Shown here: positions 28,311 through 38,155 of the stretch, one piece after another
Layout of the letters: every line of letters starts with the position of its first letter
Position numbering within the stretch: the first letter of the stretch is position 1
Source of the DNA: Parapedobacter tibetensis
Lineage (GTDB): Bacteria > Bacteroidota > Bacteroidia > Sphingobacteriales > Sphingobacteriaceae
Length of the DNA: 64,000 nucleotides
NCBI RefSeq assembly: GCF_024643205.1
Contig: NZ_JAMKQJ010000010.1
Coordinates: forward strand, 62,001-126,000
Direction of reading: 5' to 3'
Position numbers and translations under genes: made by a program
The notes under the pieces: model-generated
Databases searched by the model: none
What the model saw: the letters and a program-made list of their open reading frames with translations, nothing else
What the model was told of the DNA's origin: nothing

Positions 28311-29405
28311 ATGACAAAACACATCCAACGGTTTCCCTTGCATTGCTTGATAGCATTGGCACTCGCGGCCTGCAACCCCAGTGGTGCAAACGACGGGAGC
28401 AACAGCGAACAACCACCCGGAAACACCCCGACGTCGGAATCCACCACCGAAGTCGGGGTGTTCGTTTTGGAAACTGGCACATTTCACCAGGAACTGCTAG
28501 CAAACGGCAAACTGGGGTCAACCCGCAAGGCCGACCTGAAATTCCGTACGGACGGCACCATTGAGAACATCCATATAGCCGAGGGAAATCGGGTGCAGGC
28601 GGGCCAATTGCTGGCCACGCTCAACGACGAGGCACAGCGGCTGGCACGGCAACAGGCCGAACTTCGGCACCGGAAGGCCGTACTCGATTACGAAGACCAG
28701 TTGCTACGGCTGGGTTACCGGGCCGCAGACACGGCCAAGCTCGACGAACGGGTCAAGCGCATCGCCCGTCTGCGCAGTGGGCTGAGCGACGCCGGGCTCG
28801 AACTGGACAAAGCGGAAAAGGAACTCGGGCATACCCGCCTCCATGCCCCGTTTGCCGGCAAGGTGGCCAACGTGAAGGCCAGGGCGCACAACACCGCATC
28901 CTCGTTCGACTACGTATGTACGCTCGTGGACGACCGCGAGCTCCATGTGGAATTCGCCGTGCTGGAGCAGGAACTCGGTTTTATAAGGGCAAGCAAATCG
29001 GTAAGCATAACACCGTTCAGCGATAGCGACACCCGGTACAGCGGCACGGTCACGGGCATCAACCCACAGGTCGACAAGGCGGGGATGGTATCGGTGAAGG
29101 CGCTCGTCAGGAACAATGGCGATGGGCTGATCGACGGCATGGGGGTAAGCGTGACCATCTCACGCGAAATCGACGACCAGCTCACCGTGCGCAAGGAAGC
29201 CGTATTGGACCGCCAGGGGCGCAAGGTGGTCTTCACCGCCACGGAGGGGGGCACGGCGTACTGGAATTACGTCGAGATCGGCCACGAGAACAGCACCCAC
29301 TATACCATAAAAAGCGGCCTGGAGCCGGGGGACCGCGTCATCCACATGGGCAATTTCAACCTTGCCCACGATAAGCACATCACCGTACAGGAAGGAAGCA
29401 AGTAG
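28311..29405 (+). CDS. RND efflux periplasmic adaptor lipoprotein (HlyD/MFP family)
   Basis: This 364-residue lipoprotein (signal ending ALAAC, Cys21) has the order expected of a membrane-fusion protein. A lipoyl half-motif (GTIENIHIAEGNRVQAGQLLATL) is followed by a helical hairpin (about 108-165, rich in A/L/R/E), the second lipoyl half (HTRLHAPFAGKVANVKARAHN), and beta-barrel and membrane-proximal domains ending GLEPGDRVIHMGNFNLA. It bridges the RND pumps and the TolC-like channel encoded downstream. It leads the four-gene efflux operon and has no glycan-regulon operator. Confidence 0.87.
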   Translation: MTKHIQRFPLHCLIALALAACNPSGANDGSNSEQPPGNTPTSESTTEVGVFVLETGTFHQELLANGKLGSTRKADLKFRTDGTIENIHIAEGNRVQAGQLLATLNDEAQRLARQQAELRHRKAVLDYEDQLLRLGYRAADTAKLDERVKRIARLRSGLSDAGLELDKAEKELGHTRLHAPFAGKVANVKARAHNTASSFDYVCTLVDDRELHVEFAVLEQELGFIRASKSVSITPFSDSDTRYSGTVTGINPQVDKAGMVSVKALVRNNGDGLIDGMGVSVTISREIDDQLTVRKEAVLDRQGRKVVFTATEGGTAYWNYVEIGHENSTHYTIKSGLEPGDRVIHMGNFNLAHDKHITVQEGSK

Positions 29406-29413
29406 TATCGGAT

Positions 29414-32400
29414 ATGGACAAGCATAAAACCCGAACCTTCCCTTCCTTCAGCATCCTCACCGTATCCCTGATGCTGGGCCTCGTGGGGCTGGCGCTCATC
29501 CCCATGCTGTCCATCCAACTGGTGCCCAGCCGGAGCCATGCCTCCGTCACGGTGAATTCATCCATGGGCGATGCCCCGCCGCAGGTGACCGACCTGGAAC
29601 TCACAGGCCCCATCGAACGGACCCTTTCGGGCCTCAGGGGCGTACGCCGTGTCCGTTCGACCTCGGGGCAGGGAACTTCAAGCGTACAGGTAGACCTGGA
29701 TAAGTGGACCGACCCGGCGATGTTCCGTTTCGAGGCGGCCACGGTTTTGCGGCAGCTCTATCCGCGCCTTCCCCCCACGGCCTCCTATCCCACCGTATAC
29801 CTGAACCGCCCGGCGGAAAGCAATACATTCGGTAGCGACATCATCGGTTATACGCTAAATGGCCCTGGCACGGTCAATGACGTGGCCCGTGTGGCCGAGC
29901 GTACCATACGGCCGGCACTGGCCGAAATCCATGGCATCCATACGGCAGGCATCACCGGTGCACGGCCCAACCGCATGGCTATTGACGTGGACCTTTCCCG
30001 GCTCCAGCAAATGGGGGTAACACTGAACGACTTCCAAAACCAACTACGCGAAGGGTTCGCCGCCAAAGGCCTCGGGGTGATACGGTCCGGAGAGGTAAAA
30101 ACGGACTTGGCCATCGAACGCTGCATCGCAAGCGTATATGACCTGCGGGCATTCCCCGTCAGGGGCGGGGATGGCCGGGTGTTTTACCTGCGTGACGCAG
30201 CCACGGTGGTTGCTGAGGAAATGACTCCCGTATCGCACTACCGGATCAACGGGGAAGAACTGGTGTACATCAACATTGCGCCGGAAGCACATATCAACAA
30301 CATTGCGCTGGCCGGGCGGGTAAAGGCACGCATGCTGGAAATCGATGGCCAGCTCGCCCGCGAGGGCTATCGGTTGGATATAGCCTACGACAATACCGAA
30401 TATATCCGGGAAGAGCTCGGGAAAATTTATTTCCGGACAATCCTGTCGGTAGCCATCCTGCTCCTATTCGTGCTGCTCATCACACGCAAGCCCCGGTACC
30501 TCCTCATTGTCATCCTCTCGTTAGCCGTGAACGTATCGGTATCACTCATCTTCTACTACCTGTTCCGGCTGGAGATCCATCTCTATTCCCTTGCTGGGAT
30601 CACGATATCGCTGGGCTTGGTCATCGACAATGTTATCGTCATCGTGGAGGACATCCGCCACACGGGTCGAAACCGGATATTTGCGGCCATCTTGGCGTCC
30701 ACGCTCACGGCGCTTGGAGCGTTGAGCGTGATTTTCCTGTTAGAGGAAAACGCACGGATCAACCTGCTTGACTTCGCCACGGCCATCATCATAAACCTGC
30801 TGGTGTCGCTGCCCGTGGCTTACTTGTTCATCCCGGCACTGTTGGAACGGCTACCCATCACCATCCGCCGGACCCGGATTCTGTACAGGCGTAAACGCCT
30901 GCTCGTAGGTTTTAGCCAGCTGTATCGGCGACAACTTGCTTTTATGCTGCGTTTCCGCTGGATGCTACTGCTTATTTTCCTGCTATGCTTCGGCCTTCCC
31001 CTGTTCATGCTCCCCGATAAGGTGGAGGGGGATACGCCATGGGCCAAAGCCTACAATGCGGTCTTTGGAAGTGATTTTTATAACCGTACGCTGCGCGAGA
31101 AGGTCAATAAATACGCAGGGGGTGTCCTATACCTGTATGTCAACAGCCGGACGCAACGGAACCAGGGTAGTGCCGATGAAGAACGGGTAAGGCTCAACGT
31201 CCAGATCAGCATGCCGAATGGAGCCACGTTGGAACAGATGGATGCTGTCACGAGGGAGTTCGAGGACTTTCTTGGGGGGTTTGATAGGGAGCTGGACGTG
31301 TTTACCGCCCGTGTTGCCAACGAAAACCGTGCCTACATCAGTATCAGCTTCAATCGGGGCTTCGAGGGGAGTTTCCCCCACAGGCTGAAGCACCTGCTGG
31401 AAAGCCGGTCCATCCTGTCCGGCGCCGCGGACTTCGGGGTGTATGGTGTGGGGAGGGGGTTCAACAACGCCATAAACCTGGATGATTTCGATTCAACCAT
31501 CGCACTGAAGGGATATAATTATGACCAATTGCAGGCTATCGGGATGTGGGTGCGCGACACGCTGCTGCGCAATCCTAGGGTACAGGATGTGCTCATCACC
31601 ACGCAAAACCGCTGGCAGCAACGACGATATGAGGAGTTCGTGGTGGGCATCACTCGGCCGGAACACTTGGTGGCGTACCGCATAGGGCGAAGGGATATGG
31701 GCAGCGCCCTGCAACGGATGGATGGACGCCCCGTCCGGGTAGGTGCTGTTGAAACGGATCCGGGTGTTTTCTCGCAGGTGGACGTCCGTGCGCATGCCGG
31801 CGACATGCCGCCCGTTTGGAAGGCCATGCACCACCCCATGGAGGTCGACGATTCCACCATGCTGCGCATGAAGGACGTTGCCGTCATCGAAAAGGTGCGC
31901 GTAGGCCACCATATCGTCCGTGAAAATCAGGAGTACCTGCTCAATGTGCACTACCGCTTCATCGGCACTTACCAATTGAACCGGGTCGTGCAGAAGCGGG
32001 TGGTGGGTAGCATTACCGATATCCTACCCTATGGGTACAGGGTTGAAGTGTCCGGCTCGGGCGGATGGTGGGGCGACAAAGACGATTATACTTACCTATG
32101 GCTCATCGGCTTGGTAATGCTCATCATCTATATGGTCTGCGCGATCCTGCTAGAATCTTTGCGGCAGCCGTTTGCGGTGTTGCTCATGATCCCGTTTTCA
32201 TTCATGGGGGTGTTCCTGGCTTTCCATTTCCTGGGCCTGCGGTTTGACCAAGGGGGGTACGCCTCCCTGCTCATGTTGAGTGGGTTGGTCACCAATTCCG
32301 CATTGTACATCATCAATGACTTGAATTACTTGTCGCATAGGCATGGGGTGCCTACCACGCCTTCACAAAGGCGGAAGGTTTTCATACAGGCATTCAACGC

Positions 32401-32641
32401 CAAGGCCATGCCCATCCTGATTACGACGTTGTCCGCCATACTCAGCCTGTTGCCATTCATGATCAGCGGCGAGGAAAAGGGGTTTTGGTTCACCCTGTCA
32501 GCAGGGACGATCGGCGGCTTGCTTTTCTCTCTATTGGGGGCTTTCCTGCTGCTACCGCTTTGCTTGTTGGGGAGGGGACGGCCAGGTATGGGACACCGCA
32601 TAATAAACCCCGGGCGTAGGGATAGACGAACCAGCAAATGA
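29414..32641 (+). CDS. RND-family efflux permease, first of two different subunits
   Basis: This 1075-residue pump has TM1 at about 13-32, a large periplasmic loop, TM2-6, a second loop and TM8-12. The TM4 motif is GLVIDNVIVIVEDI, where AcrB-type pumps have two adjacent Asp; here it is Asp-Asn. The TM10 equivalent reads GLVTNSALYIINDL and lacks the usual Lys of HAE-1 pumps. The first loop is divergent (LIPMLSIQLVPSRSHASVTV). The gene is followed after 24 bp by a different RND gene, an arrangement like MdtB/MdtC, where unlike subunits form one trimer. Substrate is unknown. Confidence 0.87.
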   Translation: MDKHKTRTFPSFSILTVSLMLGLVGLALIPMLSIQLVPSRSHASVTVNSSMGDAPPQVTDLELTGPIERTLSGLRGVRRVRSTSGQGTSSVQVDLDKWTDPAMFRFEAATVLRQLYPRLPPTASYPTVYLNRPAESNTFGSDIIGYTLNGPGTVNDVARVAERTIRPALAEIHGIHTAGITGARPNRMAIDVDLSRLQQMGVTLNDFQNQLREGFAAKGLGVIRSGEVKTDLAIERCIASVYDLRAFPVRGGDGRVFYLRDAATVVAEEMTPVSHYRINGEELVYINIAPEAHINNIALAGRVKARMLEIDGQLAREGYRLDIAYDNTEYIREELGKIYFRTILSVAILLLFVLLITRKPRYLLIVILSLAVNVSVSLIFYYLFRLEIHLYSLAGITISLGLVIDNVIVIVEDIRHTGRNRIFAAILASTLTALGALSVIFLLEENARINLLDFATAIIINLLVSLPVAYLFIPALLERLPITIRRTRILYRRKRLLVGFSQLYRRQLAFMLRFRWMLLLIFLLCFGLPLFMLPDKVEGDTPWAKAYNAVFGSDFYNRTLREKVNKYAGGVLYLYVNSRTQRNQGSADEERVRLNVQISMPNGATLEQMDAVTREFEDFLGGFDRELDVFTARVANENRAYISISFNRGFEGSFPHRLKHLLESRSILSGAADFGVYGVGRGFNNAINLDDFDSTIALKGYNYDQLQAIGMWVRDTLLRNPRVQDVLITTQNRWQQRRYEEFVVGITRPEHLVAYRIGRRDMGSALQRMDGRPVRVGAVETDPGVFSQVDVRAHAGDMPPVWKAMHHPMEVDDSTMLRMKDVAVIEKVRVGHHIVRENQEYLLNVHYRFIGTYQLNRVVQKRVVGSITDILPYGYRVEVSGSGGWWGDKDDYTYLWLIGLVMLIIYMVCAILLESLRQPFAVLLMIPFSFMGVFLAFHFLGLRFDQGGYASLLMLSGLVTNSALYIINDLNYLSHRHGVPTTPSQRRKVFIQAFNAKAMPILITTLSAILSLLPFMISGEEKGFWFTLSAGTIGGLLFSLLGAFLLLPLCLLGRGRPGMGHRIINPGRRDRRTSK

Positions 32642-32665
32642 ACAAACGAGCAAACAAATAAGCAA

Positions 32666-35600
32666 ATGATCCGATTTTTAGTCCATAGACCCATTGCTGT
32701 ACTGGTGAGTTTCGTTGCCCTGCTATTGCTTGGAACTACAGCTTATACGTTCCTGCCCACCTCGCTCCTGCCGGATTCGGACATCCCCCAAGTGTCCGTC
32801 CGTCTTATGGGCGAGCACCTTTCGACGGAGGAGGTGGAGGAACAAATGGCCACCCCTATCCGCAATGCCCTGCTGCAATTGCAAGGGCTCCAGCGAATCG
32901 AGAGCCGTTCCTCCGAGGGAGGGGCGAACATACATATCCGGTTTGAGCCCGGTTCGGACATCAGCCTACGGTTCATCGAGGTGAACGAAAAGGTGGACAT
33001 GGCCATGAACAGCCTTCCCAGGGAGGCGCAGCGTCCGTTGGTTACCAAGACGGGGGTGGATGACATACCCGTGTTCCAGCTCGATATCTCGCCGAAGGAT
33101 TCCATGACAACCCCGGAGAGGCTGGTCGAGGTCAGCACGTTCGTGCGTGAGACCATCCGCAGGCGCATCGAGCAGTTGCCCGAGGTGGCCATGGTGGATG
33201 CCACGGGCCTGATGCAGCCTCAGATACGCATTGAACCCAGGGATGGCTACCTGGAGTCCCTTGGGTTGGACGCACAGGTCTTGCTGCAGGCATTCCGGGA
33301 GAACCGGATCAGCTTGGGCAATATCCAGGTGAAGGACGGCCATTACCGGTATTTTCTCCGGTTTTCGGCGGACATCCAGTCGCTGGAAAGGCTGGCGGCT
33401 ACACCGATCAACATCAATGGTCGAGTATTCCGATTGGGCGACCTGGCCACGGCCTCGCTCACCCACGCCGAGGAAACCGGGGCATTCTACAGCAACGGGA
33501 AGCGTGCGATCAACCTGTCGGTCATCAAGCAGCCATCCGCCCGCATGGAAGACCTCCAACGGCATTTTTACGGGCTTTTGGACCGTATGCGGCGCGATTA
33601 CCCCGACCTGGTGTTCGAGCTGGCGCAGGATCAGACAATGCTGCTCGATTACGCCATCGGCAATCTCCGCCAGGACCTATGGATCGGGGGCATTCTGGCG
33701 GCCCTATTGATGCTGGTTTTCATCCGGCGGATAAAACCGGCCGTGCTCATCGGCATCACCATGCCCATGTCGCTGCTTATCAGCCAGCTTGGCTTTTACT
33801 TGCTCGGCATTTCCATCAATATTGTTTCGTTGGGGGGACTCATCCTTGGGCTTGGCATGATCGTAGATAATTCCATCGTGGTCATCGATAATATCAAGCG
33901 ATACCGGGACAGCGGGCTGGGGGTGGCCGAGGCGGCCATCCAGGGTACCGACGAAGTCATCCGGCCATTGATTACCTCGGTGCTGACCAACTGTGCCGTG
34001 TTCATCCCCTTGATCTTCATGAGCGGTCTGGCCGGAGCCATCTTCTTCGACCAGGCACTCTCGGTGACCGTGGGCGTAGTGGCCTCGCTCATCGTATCCA
34101 TATTACTACTGCCCCCGTTGTACAGCTTGGTCTATTTGGGTGGGGATAAGAAAGGCCGTAGGGAATTCGAGATCAGGGCGTATGTCAATGTCACGGCTTG
34201 GTATGAACGGGGATTGGGAATGGCTTTCCACCGCCCCGTCGCGACGTTCCTCATGGTAGCGGCCCTGCTTGCCGGTGGTGTGGGACTCTATACCATGCTG
34301 GACAAGACCCGCCTGCCGGAAACCACCCGCAGTGACTTCGAGGTATCCATAGACTGGAACGAGCCGATAGGCGTGGCCGAAAACTGGGACAGGGTGAAGC
34401 GGTTGCTCAATGGCATGGCGGATGGGATTGGTACGTCCGGCGCCTGGGTCGGCGAGCAGCAATACCTGCTTGACCGGGGGAATGACCGAGGCCAGACCCA
34501 GACCGGAATTTATATCCAATCATCGGCCGGGACGGATACGGACACCCTGCAACGGCATCTCCATGCGCTACAAGATTCTCTTTTCCCCACGGCCGTCATG
34601 GACATCATCCCAGCGAGGAATGCCTTTGAAGAAGTGTTCGCCGACCGCATAGCCCCCTTGCGGCTGCAGGTCGCGACCAAGGACAGCCGGAAGATGCCCC
34701 CGCCGGAAGAGACGCTCCGTCTGCTGGATACCCTGTGGGAGGCATTGCCGGATGCGCGGATCGACCCGGCCGCACTACATGGCAAGGTGCTTATACACAT
34801 CGACCCAGTGAAGGCCGCACGCTATGGCATCGGCCTCGGTGAAGTGACGGCAAGGATCGAGTCGGCATTCAGGCCCACTTTCGTCGACCATTACCAGGGC
34901 GGGCAGGAGCAGGTGCCCATCGTGCTGGTACCGGCTTCTCATCCGGACATCGGTGCCGTACTCGCTCATTCCTTTATCCGTAAACCCGACGGTTTCGAAG
35001 TGCCGCTGTCGGCGTTGGTGGAAACCCGGCACACGGACAGTTACCGGTATATCACGGCCGGCACGCAGGGACGATACTATCCGGTGGACATCCATACGGC
35101 CTGGGCAGGGAGCGACCTGGCGACCATCCGTGACCACATGGACAGGAACTTTCCAGAGCTGGAAGCCACCTATACCGGAGCCTATTTTGATAACCGCGCG
35201 CTCATCGGGGAGCTATCGCTGATCCTGCTCGTATCGGTACTGTTGCTGTATTTTATCCTGGCGGCGCAGTTTGAATCGCTGGTGCAACCGCTCTTCATTC
35301 TGGCCGAGCTGCCCGTGGCGATATCGGGTGCGCTACTGTTCCTGTACCTGGCTGGCAACGGGATCAACCTCATGTCGCTAATCGGCATCGTGGTCATGTC
35401 AGGCCTGATCATCAACGATTCCATCCTGAAGCTGGATGCGATCAACCGGTTGCGGAGGCAGGGGATGCCATTGAAGGAGGCGATTTACGAGGGCGGGCAT
35501 ATGCGGCTGAAACCCATCTTGATGATCACGCTCACCAGCATCGGCGCACTGGCGCCCACGTTGTTCATGCATGACCTGGGGTCGGAACTGCAACAGTCGC

Positions 35601-35725
35601 TGGCCCTTGCGCTCATCGGCGGGATGGTGGTGGGGCTATTGGTCAGCCTGTTTTTCGTGCCGCTGCTGTATTGGATGGTGTATAGGAAGTCGGGAAGTCG
35701 GGAAACCGGAAAGTTAGGTTCATAA
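32666..35725 (+). CDS. RND-family efflux permease, second subunit
   Basis: This 1019-residue pump starts with the standard RND N terminus (MIRFLVHRPIAVLVSFVALLLLGTTAY), then FLPTSLLPDSDIPQVSVRL. TM4 has GLGMIVDNSIVVIDNIKRYRD (Asp-Asn), and TM10 has GLIINDSILKLDAINRLRRQG (Asn-Asp where HAE-1 pumps have Lys-Asn). It is closer to the family norm than the first subunit. Probable function is proton-driven export as part of a mixed trimer with the upstream permease, through the TolC-like channel encoded next. The short gap to the upstream gene is a run of near-repeats of AGCAAAT/ACAAACG. Confidence 0.9.
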   Translation: MIRFLVHRPIAVLVSFVALLLLGTTAYTFLPTSLLPDSDIPQVSVRLMGEHLSTEEVEEQMATPIRNALLQLQGLQRIESRSSEGGANIHIRFEPGSDISLRFIEVNEKVDMAMNSLPREAQRPLVTKTGVDDIPVFQLDISPKDSMTTPERLVEVSTFVRETIRRRIEQLPEVAMVDATGLMQPQIRIEPRDGYLESLGLDAQVLLQAFRENRISLGNIQVKDGHYRYFLRFSADIQSLERLAATPININGRVFRLGDLATASLTHAEETGAFYSNGKRAINLSVIKQPSARMEDLQRHFYGLLDRMRRDYPDLVFELAQDQTMLLDYAIGNLRQDLWIGGILAALLMLVFIRRIKPAVLIGITMPMSLLISQLGFYLLGISINIVSLGGLILGLGMIVDNSIVVIDNIKRYRDSGLGVAEAAIQGTDEVIRPLITSVLTNCAVFIPLIFMSGLAGAIFFDQALSVTVGVVASLIVSILLLPPLYSLVYLGGDKKGRREFEIRAYVNVTAWYERGLGMAFHRPVATFLMVAALLAGGVGLYTMLDKTRLPETTRSDFEVSIDWNEPIGVAENWDRVKRLLNGMADGIGTSGAWVGEQQYLLDRGNDRGQTQTGIYIQSSAGTDTDTLQRHLHALQDSLFPTAVMDIIPARNAFEEVFADRIAPLRLQVATKDSRKMPPPEETLRLLDTLWEALPDARIDPAALHGKVLIHIDPVKAARYGIGLGEVTARIESAFRPTFVDHYQGGQEQVPIVLVPASHPDIGAVLAHSFIRKPDGFEVPLSALVETRHTDSYRYITAGTQGRYYPVDIHTAWAGSDLATIRDHMDRNFPELEATYTGAYFDNRALIGELSLILLVSVLLLYFILAAQFESLVQPLFILAELPVAISGALLFLYLAGNGINLMSLIGIVVMSGLIINDSILKLDAINRLRRQGMPLKEAIYEGGHMRLKPILMITLTSIGALAPTLFMHDLGSELQQSLALALIGGMVVGLLVSLFFVPLLYWMVYRKSGSRETGKLGS

Positions 35726-35758
35726 AATGGAAAAAAGTCATAAACGAAAAAAAAGGGC

Positions 35759-37252
35759 ATGAAACACCATATACACCATATAGCGACGATGTTGGCCTGC
35801 GCGATGGCGACGGGAATTTTACAGGCGCAGGAGCGTACGATCACGCTGGAAGAGGCGGTTCGGATGGCACAGCGGCAATCCTTTGCCTACAAAGTGGCAC
35901 TCAACAGCTACCAAAGCAGCGTGTGGAGCTATCGCAACTACCAGGCCTCGTTCAGGCCCATGCTCTATTTGGATGGCACCATTCCCAATTATAGCAGGGC
36001 CATCAACAGGATCACGCTCCCCTCTGGCGAGGATACCTTCGTGCAGCAGAACCAGGCTTACAGCACGCTGAACCTGGGCATCCGGCAGAACGTGGGATTG
36101 ACGGGTGGCGTAGTGTCCGTCAACTCATCGCTCAACCGCATCGATGTATTCGGTGACAACAGGCAGACCCGGTATTCGGCTATCCCGGCGTCTATCTCGT
36201 ATTTCCAGAACACCATAGGCTACAACCCCTTCAAATGGCGGAAGCGGATCGAGCCGCTCCGTTTCGAGTCGGCCGACCGAAATTTCGTGACCCGGATGGA
36301 GGAAATCGGTGGGCAGACGGTAGCGCACTACTTCGATATGCTGGCGGCCCAGGCCCGGCAGGGGCTTTCACGGCAGAACCTGGCCAATGCGGACACGCTT
36401 TACGGCATATCGCAGGAGCGGTTCAAGTTGGGCACAGTGGCCCAGAGCGAACTGTTGCAGCTACGCCTGAATGTGCTGAACGCGCGGAACCGGGTGACAC
36501 AGGATAGCGTGGATGCCGTGCTTGCCCGCCAGCGGTTTGCCCGTTACCTATTGCTTCCCCGGGGGGAGGATTGGCAACTGGCCGTGCCGGATAGTATGGC
36601 GTTCTTTGATGTCAAATTCGATGATGCCCTGGCACATGCCCAAACCAACAGCCAGCAGGTCATCGATTTCCGGCTGCAACGGCTTGAAGCGGAGCGGAAC
36701 TTGGCTGAAGCTAAAGCGGAGAACAGCTTGAAATTCAATGTGCAGGCGAACTTCGGGCTGTCCAATACCGCGGCCACCTTTCCCGGCCTGTTCAGCAACC
36801 TGGAAAACCAGCAGAACGTGCTCGTCGGGTTTTCCCTGCCCATCCTGGACTGGGGGCTGGCCAGGACCCAACGGCTGCGCGCCGGGGCCAACCTGGCCAT
36901 GGTGGAAGGCCAGGTGCAGCAGGGAGAGATGCAGCTGGAGCAGGACATCGCACTGCAGGTGGCCCGATGGAACCTCCACCGGCAGCAACTGGCTGTTGCG
37001 GCCGAAACGCGCGAGATTGCCGGCCAAAACTACGGATTGGAAGTGGAACGCTTCCTGCGGGGCACCATCGGCATCAACGACCTCAATGCCGCCCAGACGC
37101 AAAAAGACAATGCTACCAACGCCTACATCGATGCGGTGCGCACGTACTGGGAACTGTATTTTACACTTCGCAGGTTGACGCTGTATGATTTTGAAAACAG
37201 GGAAACCATCAAATTCCAGACGGGAGGAATGCTGGACGGACTTGATTCCTAA
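35759..37252 (+). CDS. TolC-like outer-membrane efflux channel (OEP family)
   Basis: This 497-residue protein has a signal peptide (ACAMATGILQAQ) and the twofold OEP repeat. Long coiled-coil helices lie at about 150-280 (RQGLSRQNLANADTLYGISQERF, LGTVAQSELLQLRLNVLNARN) and 380-470 (EQDIALQVARWNLHRQQLAVA, FLRGTIGINDLNAAQTQKDNA). A barrel stretch follows each N-terminal half. No lipobox is present, unlike OprM. It completes the adaptor-pump-pump-channel set. The next gene, a LytTR regulator, begins 17 bp after its stop. Confidence 0.87.
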   Translation: MKHHIHHIATMLACAMATGILQAQERTITLEEAVRMAQRQSFAYKVALNSYQSSVWSYRNYQASFRPMLYLDGTIPNYSRAINRITLPSGEDTFVQQNQAYSTLNLGIRQNVGLTGGVVSVNSSLNRIDVFGDNRQTRYSAIPASISYFQNTIGYNPFKWRKRIEPLRFESADRNFVTRMEEIGGQTVAHYFDMLAAQARQGLSRQNLANADTLYGISQERFKLGTVAQSELLQLRLNVLNARNRVTQDSVDAVLARQRFARYLLLPRGEDWQLAVPDSMAFFDVKFDDALAHAQTNSQQVIDFRLQRLEAERNLAEAKAENSLKFNVQANFGLSNTAATFPGLFSNLENQQNVLVGFSLPILDWGLARTQRLRAGANLAMVEGQVQQGEMQLEQDIALQVARWNLHRQQLAVAAETREIAGQNYGLEVERFLRGTIGINDLNAAQTQKDNATNAYIDAVRTYWELYFTLRRLTLYDFENRETIKFQTGGMLDGLDS

Positions 37253-37268
37253 CCGATAATATACCGAT

Positions 37269-37655
37269 ATGAACACCAAGAAAATTATAATCACAACAGC
37301 TGGGAAGACTAGCATCCTGCCGTGCGCTGACATCGTTGTTTGCAAGGCGGACGGTTCTTACACCCATTTACAGTTCTTGGATGAAAATGAACGTTTATTG
37401 ATAAGCAAGTCTTTGAAACAGGTTATGGAAATGTTAGACGTACCCTACATCATCCGCATTAGCCAATCTATATCGGTCAACGCTGATTATGTTAAATATC
37501 TGCATCACCGAGAGAAAGAGGTGGAATTGGTCAATGGTGAAAAATTCCGGTATACGATCAATCTGAAAGAGTTGGAAAAGTCAATTCAAGATGCCTTGCA
37601 GCAAATGGGGGTTTCACGACAGGGTGAAGATAACGGAATAATAGGTGAAACATAG
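37269..37655 (+). CDS. LytTR-domain DNA-binding protein without receiver domain
   Basis: This 128-residue protein consists almost only of a LytTR DNA-binding domain (about 8-112). It shows the opening DIVVCKADGSYTHLQFLD, the middle LISKSLKQVMEML with IIRISQSISVNADYVKYL, and the final strand VELVNGEKFRYTI. There is no CheY-like receiver or membrane segment, so how its activity is set is not visible. Its position between the efflux operon and the Cys-rich peptide gene makes it the candidate local regulator of both. LytTR proteins often control peptide and surface functions. Confidence 0.85.
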   Translation: MNTKKIIITTAGKTSILPCADIVVCKADGSYTHLQFLDENERLLISKSLKQVMEMLDVPYIIRISQSISVNADYVKYLHHREKEVELVNGEKFRYTINLKELEKSIQDALQQMGVSRQGEDNGIIGET

Positions 37656-37680
37656 GAAATAATAAATAAAACCCCCAGCA

Positions 37681-37728
37681 TACAAAACGGTTCGGTCTAG
37701 CCCTTGCAGGGTAATCGGCTAGTTTGTA
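37681..37728 (+). other. Nested hairpin upstream of peptide gene
   Basis: TACAAA (37681-37686) can pair with TTTGTA (37723-37728), and CTAGCC (37697-37702) with GGCTAG (37717-37722). The inner CCCTTGCAGGG (37701-37711) is itself a small inverted repeat that competes with the middle stem. The structure lies in the 117-bp gap before the peptide gene and could be a terminator/attenuator for the efflux operon or an RNA switch. No strong T run follows. Confidence 0.35.
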
Positions 37729-37772
37729 CTATTGCATTGAAAATTATTTTAAACCAATAAAAAAACAAGAAA

Positions 37773-38138
37773 ATGAAACGAAAATTAAACAAAATCAGCA
37801 TGGTCGTGGTAGCCACGGTAATGTTTTGTGCAATAATGTTCTTGAGTATGGAAAAAAACGAACAGGACGAATGGGAGTTTGCGGCTGTGAGTGCGTCTGC
37901 GCAGGGTGGGGATGGAGAGAGTGGCGGAACACTTAAACAATACTATGATAACGACCCCCTACCGTGTGTAGGTACCGAAACCAGGCATTGCGATATTGCG
38001 ATCGTTATTCCGGGAACTGCCATTTATTGCAGTGTAGGGTTTGATTATACCGTTGAGTTTGACGGCACGCAAAACTACTGCGACTATACAGGTAATCCCC
38101 AAACCTACTGCAATTATCACACATGCCAGAGGAATTGA
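37773..38138 (+). CDS. Small exported Cys-rich peptide precursor, NVEALA-like
   Basis: This 121-residue protein has a basic N terminus and one hydrophobic segment (ISMVVVATVMFCAIMFLSM). A short acidic linker leads to EFAAVSASAQGG at about 36-46, which sits where NVEALA-family peptides have their Asn-Val-Glu-Ala-Leu-Ala motif and possible processing site. The remaining 75 residues hold six Cys (65, 73, 86, 103, 113, 118), enough for three disulfides. NVEALA-type precursors in Bacteroidota occur beside 6-bladed-propeller and redoxin/DUF1573 lipoproteins, as here, but their role is unknown. The family call is by resemblance only. The stop lies 17 bp before the propeller start. Confidence 0.6.
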   Translation: MKRKLNKISMVVVATVMFCAIMFLSMEKNEQDEWEFAAVSASAQGGDGESGGTLKQYYDNDPLPCVGTETRHCDIAIVIPGTAIYCSVGFDYTVEFDGTQNYCDYTGNPQTYCNYHTCQRN

Positions 38139-38155
38139 AGCTAAGGCATTATGGC

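Noticed and set aside
32639..32668. Near-repeats AGCAAAT/ACAAACG between the RND genes as a possible repeat element
   Set aside because: Too short and imperfect; likely low-complexity spacer.
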